Assembly (NCBI RefSeq): GCF_000003815.2
Contig: NC_049989.1
Coordinates: forward strand, 8,768,251-8,832,250
Reading direction: 5' to 3'
Origin: Branchiostoma floridae
Taxonomy: Eukaryota > Chordata > Leptocardii > Amphioxiformes > Branchiostomatidae
DNA length: 64,000 nucleotides
In this document: one piece after another, positions 27,801 to 49,770 of the stretch
How positions within the stretch are numbered: position 1 is the first letter of the stretch
Layout of the letters: every line of letters begins with the position of its first letter
The notes under the pieces: generated by a model
The model's input: only the letters and a program-made list of their open reading frames with translations
Databases searched by the model: none
Told to the model about the DNA's origin: nothing
Made by a program: the position numbers and the translations under genes

Positions 27801-29993
27801 ATTCACAAATTAGACCCTCAACTTCCATAATATACCCTATTGATTGCTCCCTCGAATGGGTCGGGGAATAATGCTAGCAATTTCCTGGGAATCTCAAAGC
27901 ATTCATGGTTGAGATATAGGTTAGATCTACATTGCTCAATTTTTTTTCTCAGACTTTCCAAGACCGTCTTAAAGACCCCCCCCCCCAAAAAAAGGTACAA
28001 TAAGAATGTAAAAAGTACACTCTTTGGAATTTGTCCAAGATCTGATATAATAGTTGCAACAAGACTGTAATTAGCCCTGACACAAAGAAGCTAGGATCAC
28101 AAGCATGTATTTCTGCAGACATGCAAGGACTGGAGTGAAAGAGCTCCAAGATGAGGGCTCCTGAGGCAAGCAGCGTCAATCAGGATGCAAGTGAGAGCAT
28201 CCATGCTGAAATGGGTTGGCAGTTACACCCTACACAGAGAGTGCTCACACATTTTCTACCCTATCAATCACCGAGGCCCCCACTTTTACCACCCATTTCT
28301 CAAATGCCTCTGGAATGGCCAACTAAAAGCATGTCTTTTACCGCAGAGAAAGTGTCTCTGAGGGCATGTTTCTTACTCTAAGCCCACTCATGCATTGCAA
28401 AGATTGTTTAAAGTGGTTGGAGTAACGGAGCAGGAACTAAACTACCACGGCCTTGGGTAAGATACCAATGCATGAACAGAAAATTGTTCTTTCTTTAAAG
28501 CATGCTATTCTTCACAATATCAGAGTGGATAGCACTACGTACCATGGTAAGCATGTACATACTATGTGCCTATTAGTTAACATGGCTACATATACATATG
28601 GAACATATCTACAAGCTTTCATGTCTATCATAGAATGAATGATTTGTTACTACTATTTTTAATTTCCCTAGCCCTCTTACTCACCTTTTTTGCCAAAATC
28701 CAGGCACAAAAAAGACTTCATAAGAAAAAAAATACCATAACGTACACTGTAACACAATGGAAGACAAAACATATGTTCCCAATATGATATATTTTCAAAA
28801 CTACTACAAAATCTGCAAACGCAAAATGTTTTGCAATTTACTGTAATCTTTTCACACAAACTCTTGTTTGAAAGAAATGTATATTCATGCTGACTGTTCC
28901 AACATTGAATGTGCCATTGTAAGGTGATTTCTTTCATTCAGAAAACATAGTGGCAAACTCTTGTCAAGATTCAATGATTTACTGGTACATTCATCAAACA
29001 TTCCTGATAGAAGTCTGGGTGGCAGTTTTATGGTCAATTGATATTATACAACACCATTACAATTTCCATTGACGGCCATCATTTAATGTTGATTACTAAA
29101 ACATAACTAAAGAGAAACATATTCAAGCATTATCTGTATATTTAACGGGATAATAATATAATGGGAGGCTGCCTTACATGGCAGGCTTTAATTTGTCATG
29201 TGCTCAATCTCATAGTCCTCCATGGCTAGTTGCCAAAGAGTGATCAAATTTTGATGATTGAATTTTTGATACAATCATCTGATGAAGAACATACTTGATT
29301 ATGCATTCATATGGTTCATGAACCCAACATGTATACACTTTCCGATTATGTGCTACACTAGACAGTGTGCCATAACTTGATACGCTTTTGTAATTTTGCT
29401 CTCTTCACAAGTTAGGTATGAATATAAGTTGTACTACACAGAAATCATAAGCTTTCTTTTGACAGTAAAATTGTGACTGTACTTCTCATCTCATGTGAGG
29501 AAGGCTGTATTGAGCACAATCCAGCTGATGTTTTCACAGGAAATGGGCTGAATGCACTGATTGCGATGGCCCAACTAACAAAATGATTATGAAAAAAAAC
29601 ATCCACAAAACTCTATCTACTTATAGAGCTTTATTTCTTCATACATGGTTCTTGATTAATTGTGTGACTGCCTGGTAGAGTTTGTATATTTAGCGGCATG
29701 AGCTGCCAATACACAGTGACTGGTGACAGTGATTCGATACTTGAAGTTGAACATAATAGTTAAAATAATACTTAACATAATAAGTTAAAATTCTGTTTAA
29801 AGAAAAACATGATGTGAATGTGTTAATTCAAAGGTATTAAAAAACTAGAGTTCAACGAACCCATCTCTTCGCCAAATAATCATGTCTTTATTTAAGACTT
29901 TAAGGTCTTGTTCATGTATTACTAAATAGCAAATGACTGCATGAACTATGTTCCTCACAAACACACAGATATTACCAAAAACCAGACTGTGAC
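24801..29993. other. Non-coding stretch
   Basis: The longest plus frame (25120-25689, 189 codons, opening at TTG) shows no recognisable domain, signal peptide or neighbouring exons. A motif GTTCAGCACCAGGGACAG lies near 27700. No gene is supported. Confidence 0.5.
26815..26990 (+). repeat. Diverged relatives of the ~150-bp repeat family
   Basis: Two landmarks, GAAAAGCTGCTAGGAGGCCC and AGCCGCTAGGGGATAC, match the CTAGGG core of the family about 105 bases apart. The remaining sequence is only loosely similar. It is likely an old copy. Confidence 0.45.
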
Positions 29994-30090
29994 CTGACAG
30001 ATGACCTGGTAGCATCCCTGGTCAATCAGAATTTCATGCTTGTCAAAGACTTTGTCCCCAGTGTAAGAGCGTCCAGCTCCAGCAAAACAT
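29994..30090 (-). CDS. Candidate exon with single-VWC-like cysteine pattern
   Basis: The minus strand shows an acceptor TTATACAG, then CFAGAGRSYTGDKVFDKHEI and GCYQVICQ, with possible donors CAG/GTCATC (30005) or CAG/GTCACA (29993). The pattern Cys, G-x-x-Y-x-x-G, then C-x3-C resembles single-domain von Willebrand factor C (SVWC) secreted proteins. No partner exon with the remaining cysteines was identified. An accidental ORF is possible. Confidence 0.3.
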
Positions 30091-30164
30091 CTGTATAACA
30101 GCTGTGTCCATAGATATAGGTCAAAATGAGATATATAGAGCACAGTTATTTCTGTTAATAAGTT

Positions 30165-31225
30165 TTGCTGCAGTACCTTAGGAAGCCGCTAGGGGGGCCA
30201 CTATCATATATATTATCTTCGTCTTCCTGACCCCTACCCACCTACCAAATATTATCAGGATTTTTTCAAGGCTTCTCGAGTTATGCATTCCACAAACAAA
30301 CGGACGCACACACTCGGCCCGCTACCGTCCTAACGGAAAATGCTACTATTTTCGAACACAACCTTCCTTTCCGCAACCGCTACTTAAATACTAAATATCA
30401 TGAAAATCCATACACAGCTTCTTGAGTTATATGCTGTTGGAATGGATTTATGAACTTTCCTCATTAATTATGCAAATTAACTACTGATTTGCATAATTAG
30501 TATTACATTGTATAAGTCATCACTCATTCTATCTACATACTGAAAATCCTGATGATCCGTTTACACGTTCTCGAGTTATCCTCGTCCAAAGTTTGAACGG
30601 AAATCGGTGTCTGCAGTTCCCGAAAAGCCGCTAGAGGGTCCAAACTCACAGCAGTTACTCTCTGTTCCAAGGGCTATCTACCACTCAAAAATCATGACCA
30701 CAGCATGTCCAGAACACGAAGTGTCAAAATTAAAAGTTTTGCTGCAGTACTTTAGGCAGCCACTAGGGTGCCCATTATCGAACTTGACCTTTGTTTTCCT
30801 AACCCCCATCCACCTAACAAATATAATCAGGATCCATTCAAGGGTTCTCGAGTTATCTTGCATACAGACAAACGCACTTACATACAAATCCCGCTACAGC
30901 ACCGTAGGTAAGAGCCAGGTAAGCCATTTTCGCACTTGACCTTCCTCTCCAAAACCGCTACACACCTACCAAGTTTCGTGAAAATCGCCCAGCTAGATTT
31001 TGACTTATGCTGCCCAAAACAAACCGCAAAAAACATACCAAGCTCGCTGCAGTACCGTAGGAAAACGCCAGGTAAACCGTTTTCAAACTTGGCATTCCTT
31101 TCGACAACCGCTACACACCTACCAAAAATCACAAAGTTCCATCCACAATTTCTCGAGTTATATGCTGTTGACCTACATACAGACCCAAGTCAGCAATCTC
31201 ATACTCTTCTTGGCGAAGAGAAATA
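30165..31225 (+). repeat. Tandem ~150-bp interspersed repeat, copy B
   Basis: Several units of the same family as 5498-6030 begin at GTTTTGCTGCAGTACC (about 30165). A diverged unit near 30300-30460 precedes a spacer with GCATAATTAG-type AT-rich sequence. From 30695 the block is near identical to copy A and ends with the same CTTCTTGGCGAAGAG terminus at 31210-31224. Parallel orientation suggests either retroposition of a multi-unit element or segmental copying. Confidence 0.85.
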
Positions 31226-33344
31226 GCACAGTATTCATGGAATTGTTTTCTTTACCTTTCCAATCAGCATACATGTAGTCAGTGGCAAGAAACATTTGGT
31301 AATTATGCAAAATAAGATTCTAAAAATCCATGCCATCTTAGGGCACGTACCATCCTAGGGCACCCCCCGATACGCTTACACTTACCATTAATCATGTGAA
31401 AACAAAATCATTTTGAGGTAAACAACACCTGTCTATCACTTTGTGTCCTGCAAAAATATCTATTTCAGAAGGTGGATATTCTGTATTCTACTACTATTGT
31501 CATTGTTCAATCTGGGAGTAATTGCATGATATAACTATTTAACATCTGAATCTTTCAACTGATTCCCAGCTTGCAATGCTTTAGTAAGATATCAATGACT
31601 GTAAGACCACTGCTGTCATTGTTTGTTTATTTTCTTGTCATAGTTTGTTCATAGATCTAACAAGATCTGAAAGCATTGGTGAATGTGGTGATTGTAAGAT
31701 GACTAAGGTTATTACTGTTAGTCAATGCATACAAACATTTTATTACTATATTACTTTTATATTCAGCGTATGTTTTTACCCTGCCTTGTCTGGAAGTAAG
31801 CATGGTGGTAAGTTAATCCATTTACTTTCCACCCAATTCCACGGTATCACTATGAAGACTTGATATCATCCCACTGTCTTGTTGATCATTCAGTCCCAGC
31901 AGACAGCCCACAAACACGCCCACAACACTGTCTGCAAATGGTGATAAGGCGTTTTTCTATAGCTGCAGTAGTACAGTGAATCTGTTGAAGATAGGGGTAA
32001 TAGCTCTTTATAATGTTTCCGGTCCTTTGGGTGGATACATATTGTGCGCTGGTGGATTAGAAATATTACCAACTTAACGATAAGGACAAAGTAAAGTGTT
32101 AGCGTTTTTCTATGAGATAAGGACCAATCTTGTTGCAATAGCTTTGCGCCACTTCTGTTGATACATTTAACATGAGGGATTCGATGTATGAATCTGTCTG
32201 TCACAGATTAAACTGTTACAACTGGCAAAACTGGTCAGCAAGTAAACTGTTTAAAAAGTTTTGTCGGGGGAGAGGGGCATGTTCTCTTTATCATGAATAA
32301 TAAGGCCATACAAATCTAAGTTCTTCACAACTTCATAATAATTATTCTGAAAAGAAAAGCTACCATTACATCGATCAGGCCAAATCCAACAGCCCTTGTT
32401 TTCTTAGTAAATAATCTTTAAGTTAAATAATTGTTCACTTTTACATTTATGTTTATATTTACACTGTATCAATGATCAGAACTAAATTGAAAATCCTTTG
32501 TTTGAAATGCTAACGAGTCTGATATGTTGACTAGTACTGTGTAGACTTTGCAGCTCCTGTGGTAGTATTTACATCTCTCTTTTCTCCTCAAAATTTGCAT
32601 TTTACTTTCCTGCTACATTCATTGCCTGCAAACATTTGAATTCTGTTGATTTATTTACTAATACTAGTAAATTAAATATCTCCACTTTCTTCTGAACCTT
32701 TTTGCATACATCTTGCACTCATGAAGTCAATCAGCCAATCAACAACAAGAATCCCCACTGAATGGCAGACCAGCTAGCCAAACTAAAGCTAAATTGAACC
32801 CAGTTTTGTACAATAACAAAATTCTGTAATGCACAAATTTACAACTTAAATGCTAACTGGCACATAACAGCTACCCAGCACATGGTATTAAGTTACTGAT
32901 TTATTTTCAATGTCATTCTTGGTGAGAGATAAATCTATTCAGATGGTTACTTTTACAACGGAACAGAAACTGAGCCCTGTGTTATGTTGTTTGAGGCTGT
33001 AAAACTGAGAACCCCTAGTGCTTTAACAGATCTTGTTATGCCACCTTAGGTACTATTTCTCTTCTCAATCATCATGCCTCACAGAACCACCCTAAACATG
33101 CCCATAGGAATGTCTGCAAGACATGATAAGACAATTTAAGTATCCATATCAGATGATGACACAGGAATGATACACAAAGCAAAACCAAAATGCAACTCAC
33201 AATTCTGTAGAATAATCTGAAATTGCAGGAAATAGATAAAAACTAGCAAACACTGTTGGTCCTAAATAAATGCAGGTAACATGTGGTATCATGTGGACCT
33301 GGACATCATAGCAAAGCAGTGAAAGCAAATATGACAATAGATAC
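31226..33344. other. Non-coding stretch
   Basis: AT-rich with no supported gene, between tandem repeat copy B and the second Penelope-like end. Confidence 0.6.
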
Positions 33345-33605
33345 ACTCAACAGAGACGGGGGGGGGGGGGGGGCGACATAGACTTTCTGATACTTATGAC
33401 CCCCTCCTGCAAAAGTTGTTGTCTTCCTGACGTCAATGCTGGAGATAGAAAGGGTCATTCTGTGAACAAGGTCGACGGAGATTGACCGAAAATTTAGGCG
33501 TAAGTCCCTACAGTTATAACAGTGTTGGAAGGAAAGTTTAGCAATTTTTCTATAATGTATTCTACCAACACAGATGAACTTACATGCTAAGATATGACAA
33601 TATCT
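33345..33605 (+). mobile_element. Second Penelope-like element 3' end
   Basis: The segment starts at ACTCAACAGAGACGG (matching the SLNRDG end of the 6904-7690 element), is interrupted by a run of about 17 G, and continues CGACATAGACTTTCTGA and TTATGACCCCCTCCTGC. It then follows the same 3' non-coding tail (GAAAATTTAGGCGTAAGTCCC, CCAACACAGATGAACTTACATGCTA). Alignment by eye is good across about 240 bases with substitutions and indels. It is a 5'-truncated copy, which is usual for this class. Confidence 0.72.
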
Positions 33606-33934
33606 TGCAATTGTACGTGATGATGTACATGTACGTGTATGTAATCATGATAATTAAACACTGTTTGCCTATCAAAAGTATATCCTCTCAAACCTAAGTG
33701 GGAGTTTTTGAGGCTCTAATCCATTCAAAGAACTGTTTTTAGAAACAATAAAAGTTCCACAATACTTTACAAAATGATTTTAACTTGTACAACTGATGTA
33801 CTATATGTTTCTCTTTAATAATGCAAACAAACAATAAGCTCCTCATATGCATAAAGTATATTAGTTGAGCATTAGACATTCTTATCTTAAGGCTACACTA
33901 GAATTTTCCTATCATTCTGGCTGATGAGGTCCTC

Positions 33935-34115
33935 ATTTGAATAATCTATATCGACTAGAGGGCCCAAAAACAAACATTTTTGAGACCTACTCACATACCA
34001 AGTATCGAGACGATTAATTCAGACATTCTCAAGTTATCGTGTTCACAGACAGACAGACAGACACACACACACACACACACAAATGTTCCCCAAAACATAT
34101 CCTTCTTGGTAAAGG
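33935..34115 (+). repeat. Single diverged unit of the ~150-bp repeat family ending in (CAGA)n(CA)n
   Basis: The segment reads TCGACTAGAGGGCCC, ACATACCAAGTATCGAGACG and TTCTCAAGTTATCG, followed by a CAGA/CA microsatellite (34043-34081) and CATATCCTTCTTGGTAAAGG. This is the same order and 3' terminus as in copies A and B. The microsatellite appears to have grown from the conserved ACAGACAGAC segment of the repeat. Confidence 0.7.
34043..34081. repeat. (CAGA)n(CA)n microsatellite
   Basis: CAGA units pass into CA units inside a copy of the ~150-bp repeat. Confidence 0.95.
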
Positions 34116-34499
34116 TAACAATTATTGGATTATCTTGCTTGCAAACTTAATTCATAATTCAGTTCTTTATAAATTTATTAAAGATGCTATCTGGCAGATC
34201 CTGTATCAGTATATGCAATTATTAGCACCAGGAAGTTGTCAAGCATGTCATGCAAGGATATCAATCTCGGCAATTGCATATTAATTTATTTCTGCAATGT
34301 TATCTTTGTCGAGTTCAATCAACTCCATAAATCAAAACGGTATATTTTTTCCCATGATTACAGTCAAGATGATCTTCATATAACATTAAAAGTATTGAAA
34401 TGATAAATAATTTTTCAATGACAATATTGAGGTACATAATTTTTCTGCATGTAACTGTCAATCAAATCTAAGCAGGTCACATCAATCTAGCATATTAAT

Positions 34500-34860
34500 C
34501 AATTCAAACGTGGTGGAAGACGAAACACATTTTATGTCAAACTGCTCTTTCTATAACCAAGAAAGAAAAGAGCTGTTCAAAGAGGCCATCAAATTCCATC
34601 CAAACTTTCTCACATTCACTGACAAAAAGAAAGCAGTTCACCTTTTAACATCACTAAACCCACACATAATAGAAAAAGTGGGATCTTTCGTCTTCCAATG
34701 TCTTCGAAATAGGAGTCGAACCCAATAACCCAGGATCTAGAGTTAGCTTTCACTAGTTTTAGACTAGAGTAGACACTTGTGATATTGTATTTTACACTGT
34801 TTGAATCTTTTATGTTACCTGCAATTAGCCCACGGGCAAGAATTTGCAATAAACTTGATT
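34500..34860 (+). mobile_element. LINE 3' fragment, reverse-transcriptase C-terminal Zn-binding region
   Basis: An open frame of 72 codons (34510-34728) reads VEDETHFMSNCSFYNQER, then LFKEAIKF and HLLTSLNPHIIEKVGSFV, and stops at TAA. The E-D-E-x-H-F-x-x-x-C-x-x-Y pattern is the common C-terminal segment after the reverse transcriptase in CR1/L2/Jockey-type LINEs. A short 3' UTR follows to a tail near 34860 (GCAATAAACTTGATT). The 5' part is missing, so this is a dead truncated insertion. Confidence 0.6.
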
Positions 34861-35342
34861 ATTAATATCTCTGAGTCAATTATTTATGAATTTATCAAGA
34901 AGGAAGTCAACAATTTAAGTTCAAATAGAAACCACCACTAAAACTAAAAAAAAAAAACTCTTACAAGAGAACTTACCGTACAAGTGATGCAATGCTGCAA
35001 GTTGTTTAAGTTAATAAGTCTAGAGAATACAACTTTCAAGAAATTCAGAATATATCAGTACATGTACTTGTGACATGAAAGATCAACATAGTTATTATGT
35101 CATGAACTCCTTAAAGACAAAACATATGAACACAAATTATGTACTAGTTAATGAGAAAACATTTTCATAATCAATAAAGTGCTATCATACATGCATATAA
35201 CGTTATATATACATCTATATCTACATAGCAAACCTTTCTGTATACTGTATAGGGAAGTGTGATAAAAATAACAATGGTCTCGGACGAAATATTTGCATGC
35301 TGCAAATATCAAACTTGGCATTGTCCGCTGAGTCACACTTAA

Positions 35343-35857
35343 CGTCTCATTGATGAGTTTCTTCTTCCCATAGACTTCTATTTTATAATTCGTGTTTTAC
35401 ATGGTCGTGTTCATGATGAAGCTACAAGAAATGTCAGTAGATTTTTCATTCTATGTTGAGCAAATTTACTCTACATAATGGAAAAAAATAGCTAATGACT
35501 AGAATCCATAGGTTTGTTGTTCATAGCAATTACAAGCTACAATTAGTCAATCCCTGCAAATAGTAATTACAAGCTACAATTAGTCAATCCCTGCAAAAGG
35601 CACTTTTTCCCTGCTAGTGTACAACCGCACCACTCAGAACCCAGGACTGTGTACCTCCGACCTAGCGCGCAGCTGTCAAACTTGACCTGCTAATTTCTTC
35701 AGTTACAAGCAACCTTTCAACAATCTAACTTTTGATATCAGTTCGGCTGGCTAAAAGGGAATTTCTCACCGCTAAAAACATGCGTCCATGCAGCCGTTCA
35801 GTTTTTGGCTCGGATTTCTTTAGGGGTACCCACTCGGAGTAATACATCAATGAGACC
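35343..35857. mobile_element. TTAA-flanked inverted-repeat element, 515 bp
   Basis: TTAA at 35339-35342 is followed by CGTCTCATTGATG. The other end is CATCAATGAGACC followed by TTAA at 35858-35861. The termini match at 12 of 13 positions and both flanks are TTAA, the target of piggyBac-type transposases. No transposase frame lies inside, so it would be a non-autonomous element. A 37-bp direct repeat (35528-35597) lies within it. Confidence 0.6.
35528..35597. repeat. 37-bp tandem duplication
   Basis: AATTACAAGCTACAATTAGT and the following CAATCCCTGCAAA occur at 35528 and again, without substitution, from 35565. The identity indicates a recent slippage or duplication inside the TTAA element. 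Confidence 0.85.
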
Positions 35858-36749
35858 TTAAAATTCTATGACACAATAAATCTTAACTCCATATTTTCTT
35901 GACACCTCCTCATCAAAATCCTTGCACATCCACTCTTACATAATACTATAATATTAATAGGGACTGAAGATTTTAATATGACAAACTGTCATCCTCCCAA
36001 ATATAAATCCTCTCCTCTAAAAGGATTGTAGGGATAAGACCTTAGACAATTTAAAGTTCATTAGATCCAAGGAATCCCCAGAAGACACAGTGAGAATGGT
36101 GCACAGTTTGAAAGCTTTCTCTTCAGGCAAGAGAATGATGAGCAAAAAAGTAGACTCAAGTAATCCCAACAATATTCAATCTCTTAAGTATATGCTGCAT
36201 TCTTCCTGAATATAATGCAGTCAGGTAAGCTTTGGGGCCTTTCTTTCTTGATTTTGAAAAGCATATATGTCATATGTGATGATGATATGTCATAGTAATC
36301 CTTATACTAGTTATAGGTTGTCCCATCATTCTCTCTGGTAAATCTGACCAATCACACAACAGAGCAAAGTTTGTGAAGGGAGCTCTGAATTTGTGAACAT
36401 ACATTCCATAATCTATTAATAAAGTGGCCCATGGAAGGCTTTACTTTAATTTCCCAACGAGGATCTAAAACTCTTCATACGTATAACTGAAACTTTATCA
36501 TAAAATTCAAACTTGTTAACTGCTACATGTACCTTTGGGTGAACAACTTGCCTTATCTGATCTAAATTTAGTTCGGGAGAAGAAACATAATTGCAAAACA
36601 ACTTCTTTGTGGGCTTTTATTTGTAGCATCTTACATAAGGATCCATAACATTATGGTGCCATGAAGTCTGACATAAAAATCGTTGTTGAATGAAATTGTT
36701 GAATAATATTCTGGTGAATATTGACTTATTATCATATAGCCAGGCCCCG

Positions 36750-36960
36750 CGGACCAATCAGAAGTCCCCGTTCAACGTTGGTTATGACGCCGTAACACAA
36801 AGATTCAGGCCAGGCAGGTGTGTATCGCTCCTCTGATTGGTCAGAATGAATCGACACCGGCACCAGTGCCGATGCACCGGTGTCGATTCATTTTGACCAA
36901 TCAAAAGTAGCCTTACACACAAGAAAGTAAGGTATATGCAGGCATTGACCAATAAAAAGG
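36750..36960. promoter_or_regulatory. Cluster of four CCAAT boxes
   Basis: Four sites of the form GACCAATMARAAG lie within about 200 bp (36754-36758, reverse 36836-36840, 36897-36901, 36949-36953), with TGACGC and GCCGTAAC near 36785. NF-Y binds such sites in many cell-cycle and histone promoters. No gene start is evident beside them, so promoter function is a guess. Confidence 0.35.
36818..36920. repeat. 103-bp imperfect palindrome containing CCAAT boxes
   Basis: The left arm GTGTGTATCGCT...CTGATTGGTCAG, then AATGAATCGACACCGG, pairs with the right arm CCGGTGTCGATTCATT, then TTGACCAATC...TACACAC. The inner 16 bp match perfectly and the outer parts carry mismatches. CCAAT boxes lie at 36836-36840 and 36897-36901 within the arms, with two more outside at 36754-36758 and 36949-36953. 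Confidence 0.8.
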
Positions 36961-47011
<10,051 letters not shown>

Positions 47012-47500
47012 GCTTAAACAAACGACTCCTCCTACTCAAACAAAAGCTGAATCAATCAGGTAAAAGTATCGATCGCGAGACAGGTGTGATATTTACCTGG
47101 TGGAAGGTCAGTGATATGAAAAGTAGGAATAGAGAGGAAAGCGGGAAACATTCACGACACCAAGACGTGAAAAGACCTGCCCCACACTGCGTGAACCCGG
47201 AAGTGGAGACACATTTGTAGAGAACCTTAGGTGTCTATTGTAAATCTTATCTGGTGCCTTCATGCTTTTTTCAAGAGATATTCTGTTTTTATAGTATATT
47301 TTTCATCAAGGTGGAATAAATTTTAGATAACAAATGATGCACTATGATTAAGCCTTTTTGTGAACATTTTTTAATCTTATATGAAATTAGGGAAGAATAG
47401 TTCTACACATTTTTACAGGCAGGAATTTTCGACGAATGAGTCCTGCGGTACCAACATTCCATGGTAGAGGCGCGGGAAAAATGACTGTTCTTTTCCGAAT
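47012..47500 (-). promoter_or_regulatory. Likely CHEK2 5' UTR and promoter region
   Basis: The sequence lies immediately upstream of the CHEK2 start. It contains an ETS-type site CCGGAAGT at 47197-47204 and a GCGCGGGAAAA stretch near 47470 that fits an E2F core. No TATA box is evident. Both site types are common in TATA-less cell-cycle promoters. The transcription start cannot be placed from sequence alone. Confidence 0.4.
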
Positions 47501-48224
47501 CTTTCTTTAGCGTTGTTTGCTAACATTTCGTGAATTTGGATTTGGAGATAATATCATTTTCTACCGTCTCCAAATCTTTTCTTTTGATGAGAAAGTTCAT
47601 TGATAAAGGTTTTCCAATAAATTCAAGGACAGACAGCAATTTCCCCAAAGACGTGTGCAATGTACAAATTTAGATGATCTTAGATACCAAAGATCACCAA
47701 AGCCAAACTAAGACAGCAAGTAAATGTTACGGAGGGCATCCTCTGCAACTCCAAATCTACTGCGAGAGCGCAAGATAAAAACAAGGAAGGCGAAGAAAAC
47801 AAAATATCTACATTTTCACATTTAAATGCCATAATGCTTCCTTTATTCCTGTATTCAATTAATGTCATACAGTATGAAAAAAGTGACACTGGTACCAACA
47901 TTGAAATCATTGAACAGAGCAATATTAGCCTTTCTTTGACAATGGAAAATAATATTTCCAGAGCACATCTCTATAATTCATGTCAGCATTTAATAATATG
48001 CTGAAAACGGCACGTGCACATTCCATGATTGCCAAGAAAAGAGCTTTAATAATAGAAGTTATTAACGATGGCTGTCCTTGATAAAACTAAGCGCTCAAAT
48101 ACTACCAACTCAACCGTTGAAACCCAAAAGTCAGTTTCCCGGGTCTGACCAACGTCTATATAGCTATTCTATGGTATTTGATCGGCGCCGATTACTATAG
48201 TTCACAGTTTGCCGACTGGAAACA

Positions 48225-48263
48225 AATAGCAATAGCAATAGCAATAGCAATAACAATAGCAAT
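48225..48263. repeat. (AATAGC)n microsatellite
   Basis: There are about six copies of AATAGC, one changed to AATAAC, just downstream of a TATAG-rich stretch in the intergenic region. Confidence 0.95.
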
Positions 48264-48466
48264 GGGTTTTTCGCTATATATAATCAAAGTCAGGTGAAAA
48301 TCAATGCTCGTGCTGATGTAATCAGTAAGATTTACGTGCTGTGGTCATAATTCAAATGACGCCAACAGTAATAGCTAGCTAGGAGGCCTGATACAGGAGC
48401 GTCGCCTTGCGGATAAAATTATCATTACCATCATTCCAGGCGGAGAGATTTTGATTTCTTATCTGT

Positions 48467-48629
48467 GATTGGTGAATTTGACAATGTCTCAAGCATTCTC
48501 ATTGGCAGAGATGATGGAATGGTAGCGAATCAACTTGGTACCTGCGGAACATCTGTCTAACACATTTACCTGTCTGTCTTTGGCTAGCTTTGTCCAATCA
48601 TACTAAAGATAGATCCCACGTTAGCCAAT
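48467..48629. promoter_or_regulatory. Cluster of four CCAAT boxes, intergenic
   Basis: GATTGG at 48467, ATTGG at 48501, CCAAT at 48594 and CCAAT at 48625 lie within 165 bp between CHEK2 and the MACPF-SRCR gene. The first two are reversed relative to the last two. The site could serve a divergent or unannotated transcript. Confidence 0.35.
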
Positions 48630-49717
48630 CAAATTCAATTTTTCTTCCCTTGGCCGACGAAAGATCTGCATTTTGCTTTCTGATCACTAGGGGGCACTGT
48701 GCGACCGTGAGTTCTATGGGACATTTTGTGGTTTTAACATCCCTTAACTTTGTTGTTAAAGAGGCACAGTTAGTGTATAACGTGGTATCTTTTCAATCGT
48801 TGTTCTGATTTCTTCCCCTGGTCGCCACTGCCAGAATCGGAGCTAGAAGGGGATCGTTATCATGATTGCGCTAGTTGGAGAGGGGGAGGGCAACTTCAAG
48901 TCTTTCGAACCCTACAGAAGAATTTTCTTGCTTCCGGTCGACACGGCTAGGTGTTTTCTCTATTCATTCATTTTCTACATACAGCAAATAAAGCTGGCCG
49001 TGGTGCTAAATACCATCCACACACATGTAAACAAACTTGTCCCTTGCCTTGCACCATATGCCAATGAGCAAACATACCTGTCCTTGGTGCTGAACACACT
49101 TTCCCTGCACAGTTCATACAGATGGGGCATTTTCCTAAACTATATCATGAATCATCACAGCATATATAACATTAACAATCCCTCTGTAATAAATAAAGTC
49201 AGGAGAAAAGGGCATGGTTTTTCTGCGTGCCTTTGCAATTTGATCAGTTTTGGTTGGATGTCTATTTCTGATTGCAGTTTGATTATGGGTATAAAAACAT
49301 AATGGTGCCAATCAGCTTATTGTGTTATTGTGTTTTGAATAGCTGTTTGGTCAGATTACAATACTGTACTTATTTCAGAATTTCGGTGTTCAATTTCTAA
49401 TAGCTTATGCCTCTATCCTTTACTGTGTTGTATGATTCAAGAAAAACTCTTTTACATGAGGTCTGATATCACATTTTCTGACTTAATCTAACACGGGTTT
49501 TGAAGCGAATCAATATTCAGCAGCTTAATCTGCATAACTTTCTGAAAGCTATTCTTATAAGTTATCTGTCTAAAGCTCTTTGGTTGTCTTTTCTCGCCAA
49601 AAATCATAACAATCTGGAGATAAATGGAGCTGTATTTTTTGTATTGCTGTGTGTTAATCATTTCCCACGTCGGCTTTTCAAATTTTGACCTTAAGGCTTC
49701 CACATTATCATACCCCC

Positions 49718-49729
49718 AACACACACGCA

Positions 49730-49760
<31 letters not shown>

Positions 49761-49770
49761 GCACACAAAC
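49718..49770. repeat. (ACGC)n(AC)n microsatellite
   Basis: The run moves from ACAC through repeated ACGC to AC dinucleotides in the intergenic region between the two main genes. The open frames across it are artefacts. Confidence 0.95.

Noticed and set aside
34700-34730. Possible tRNA T-arm (GTCGAACC)
   Set aside because: No cloverleaf or anticodon arm fits; the segment is part of the LINE frame.
48862-49302. 146-codon plus frame between CHEK2 and the MACPF gene
   Set aside because: Spans a dispersed repeat motif and has no recognisable domain.
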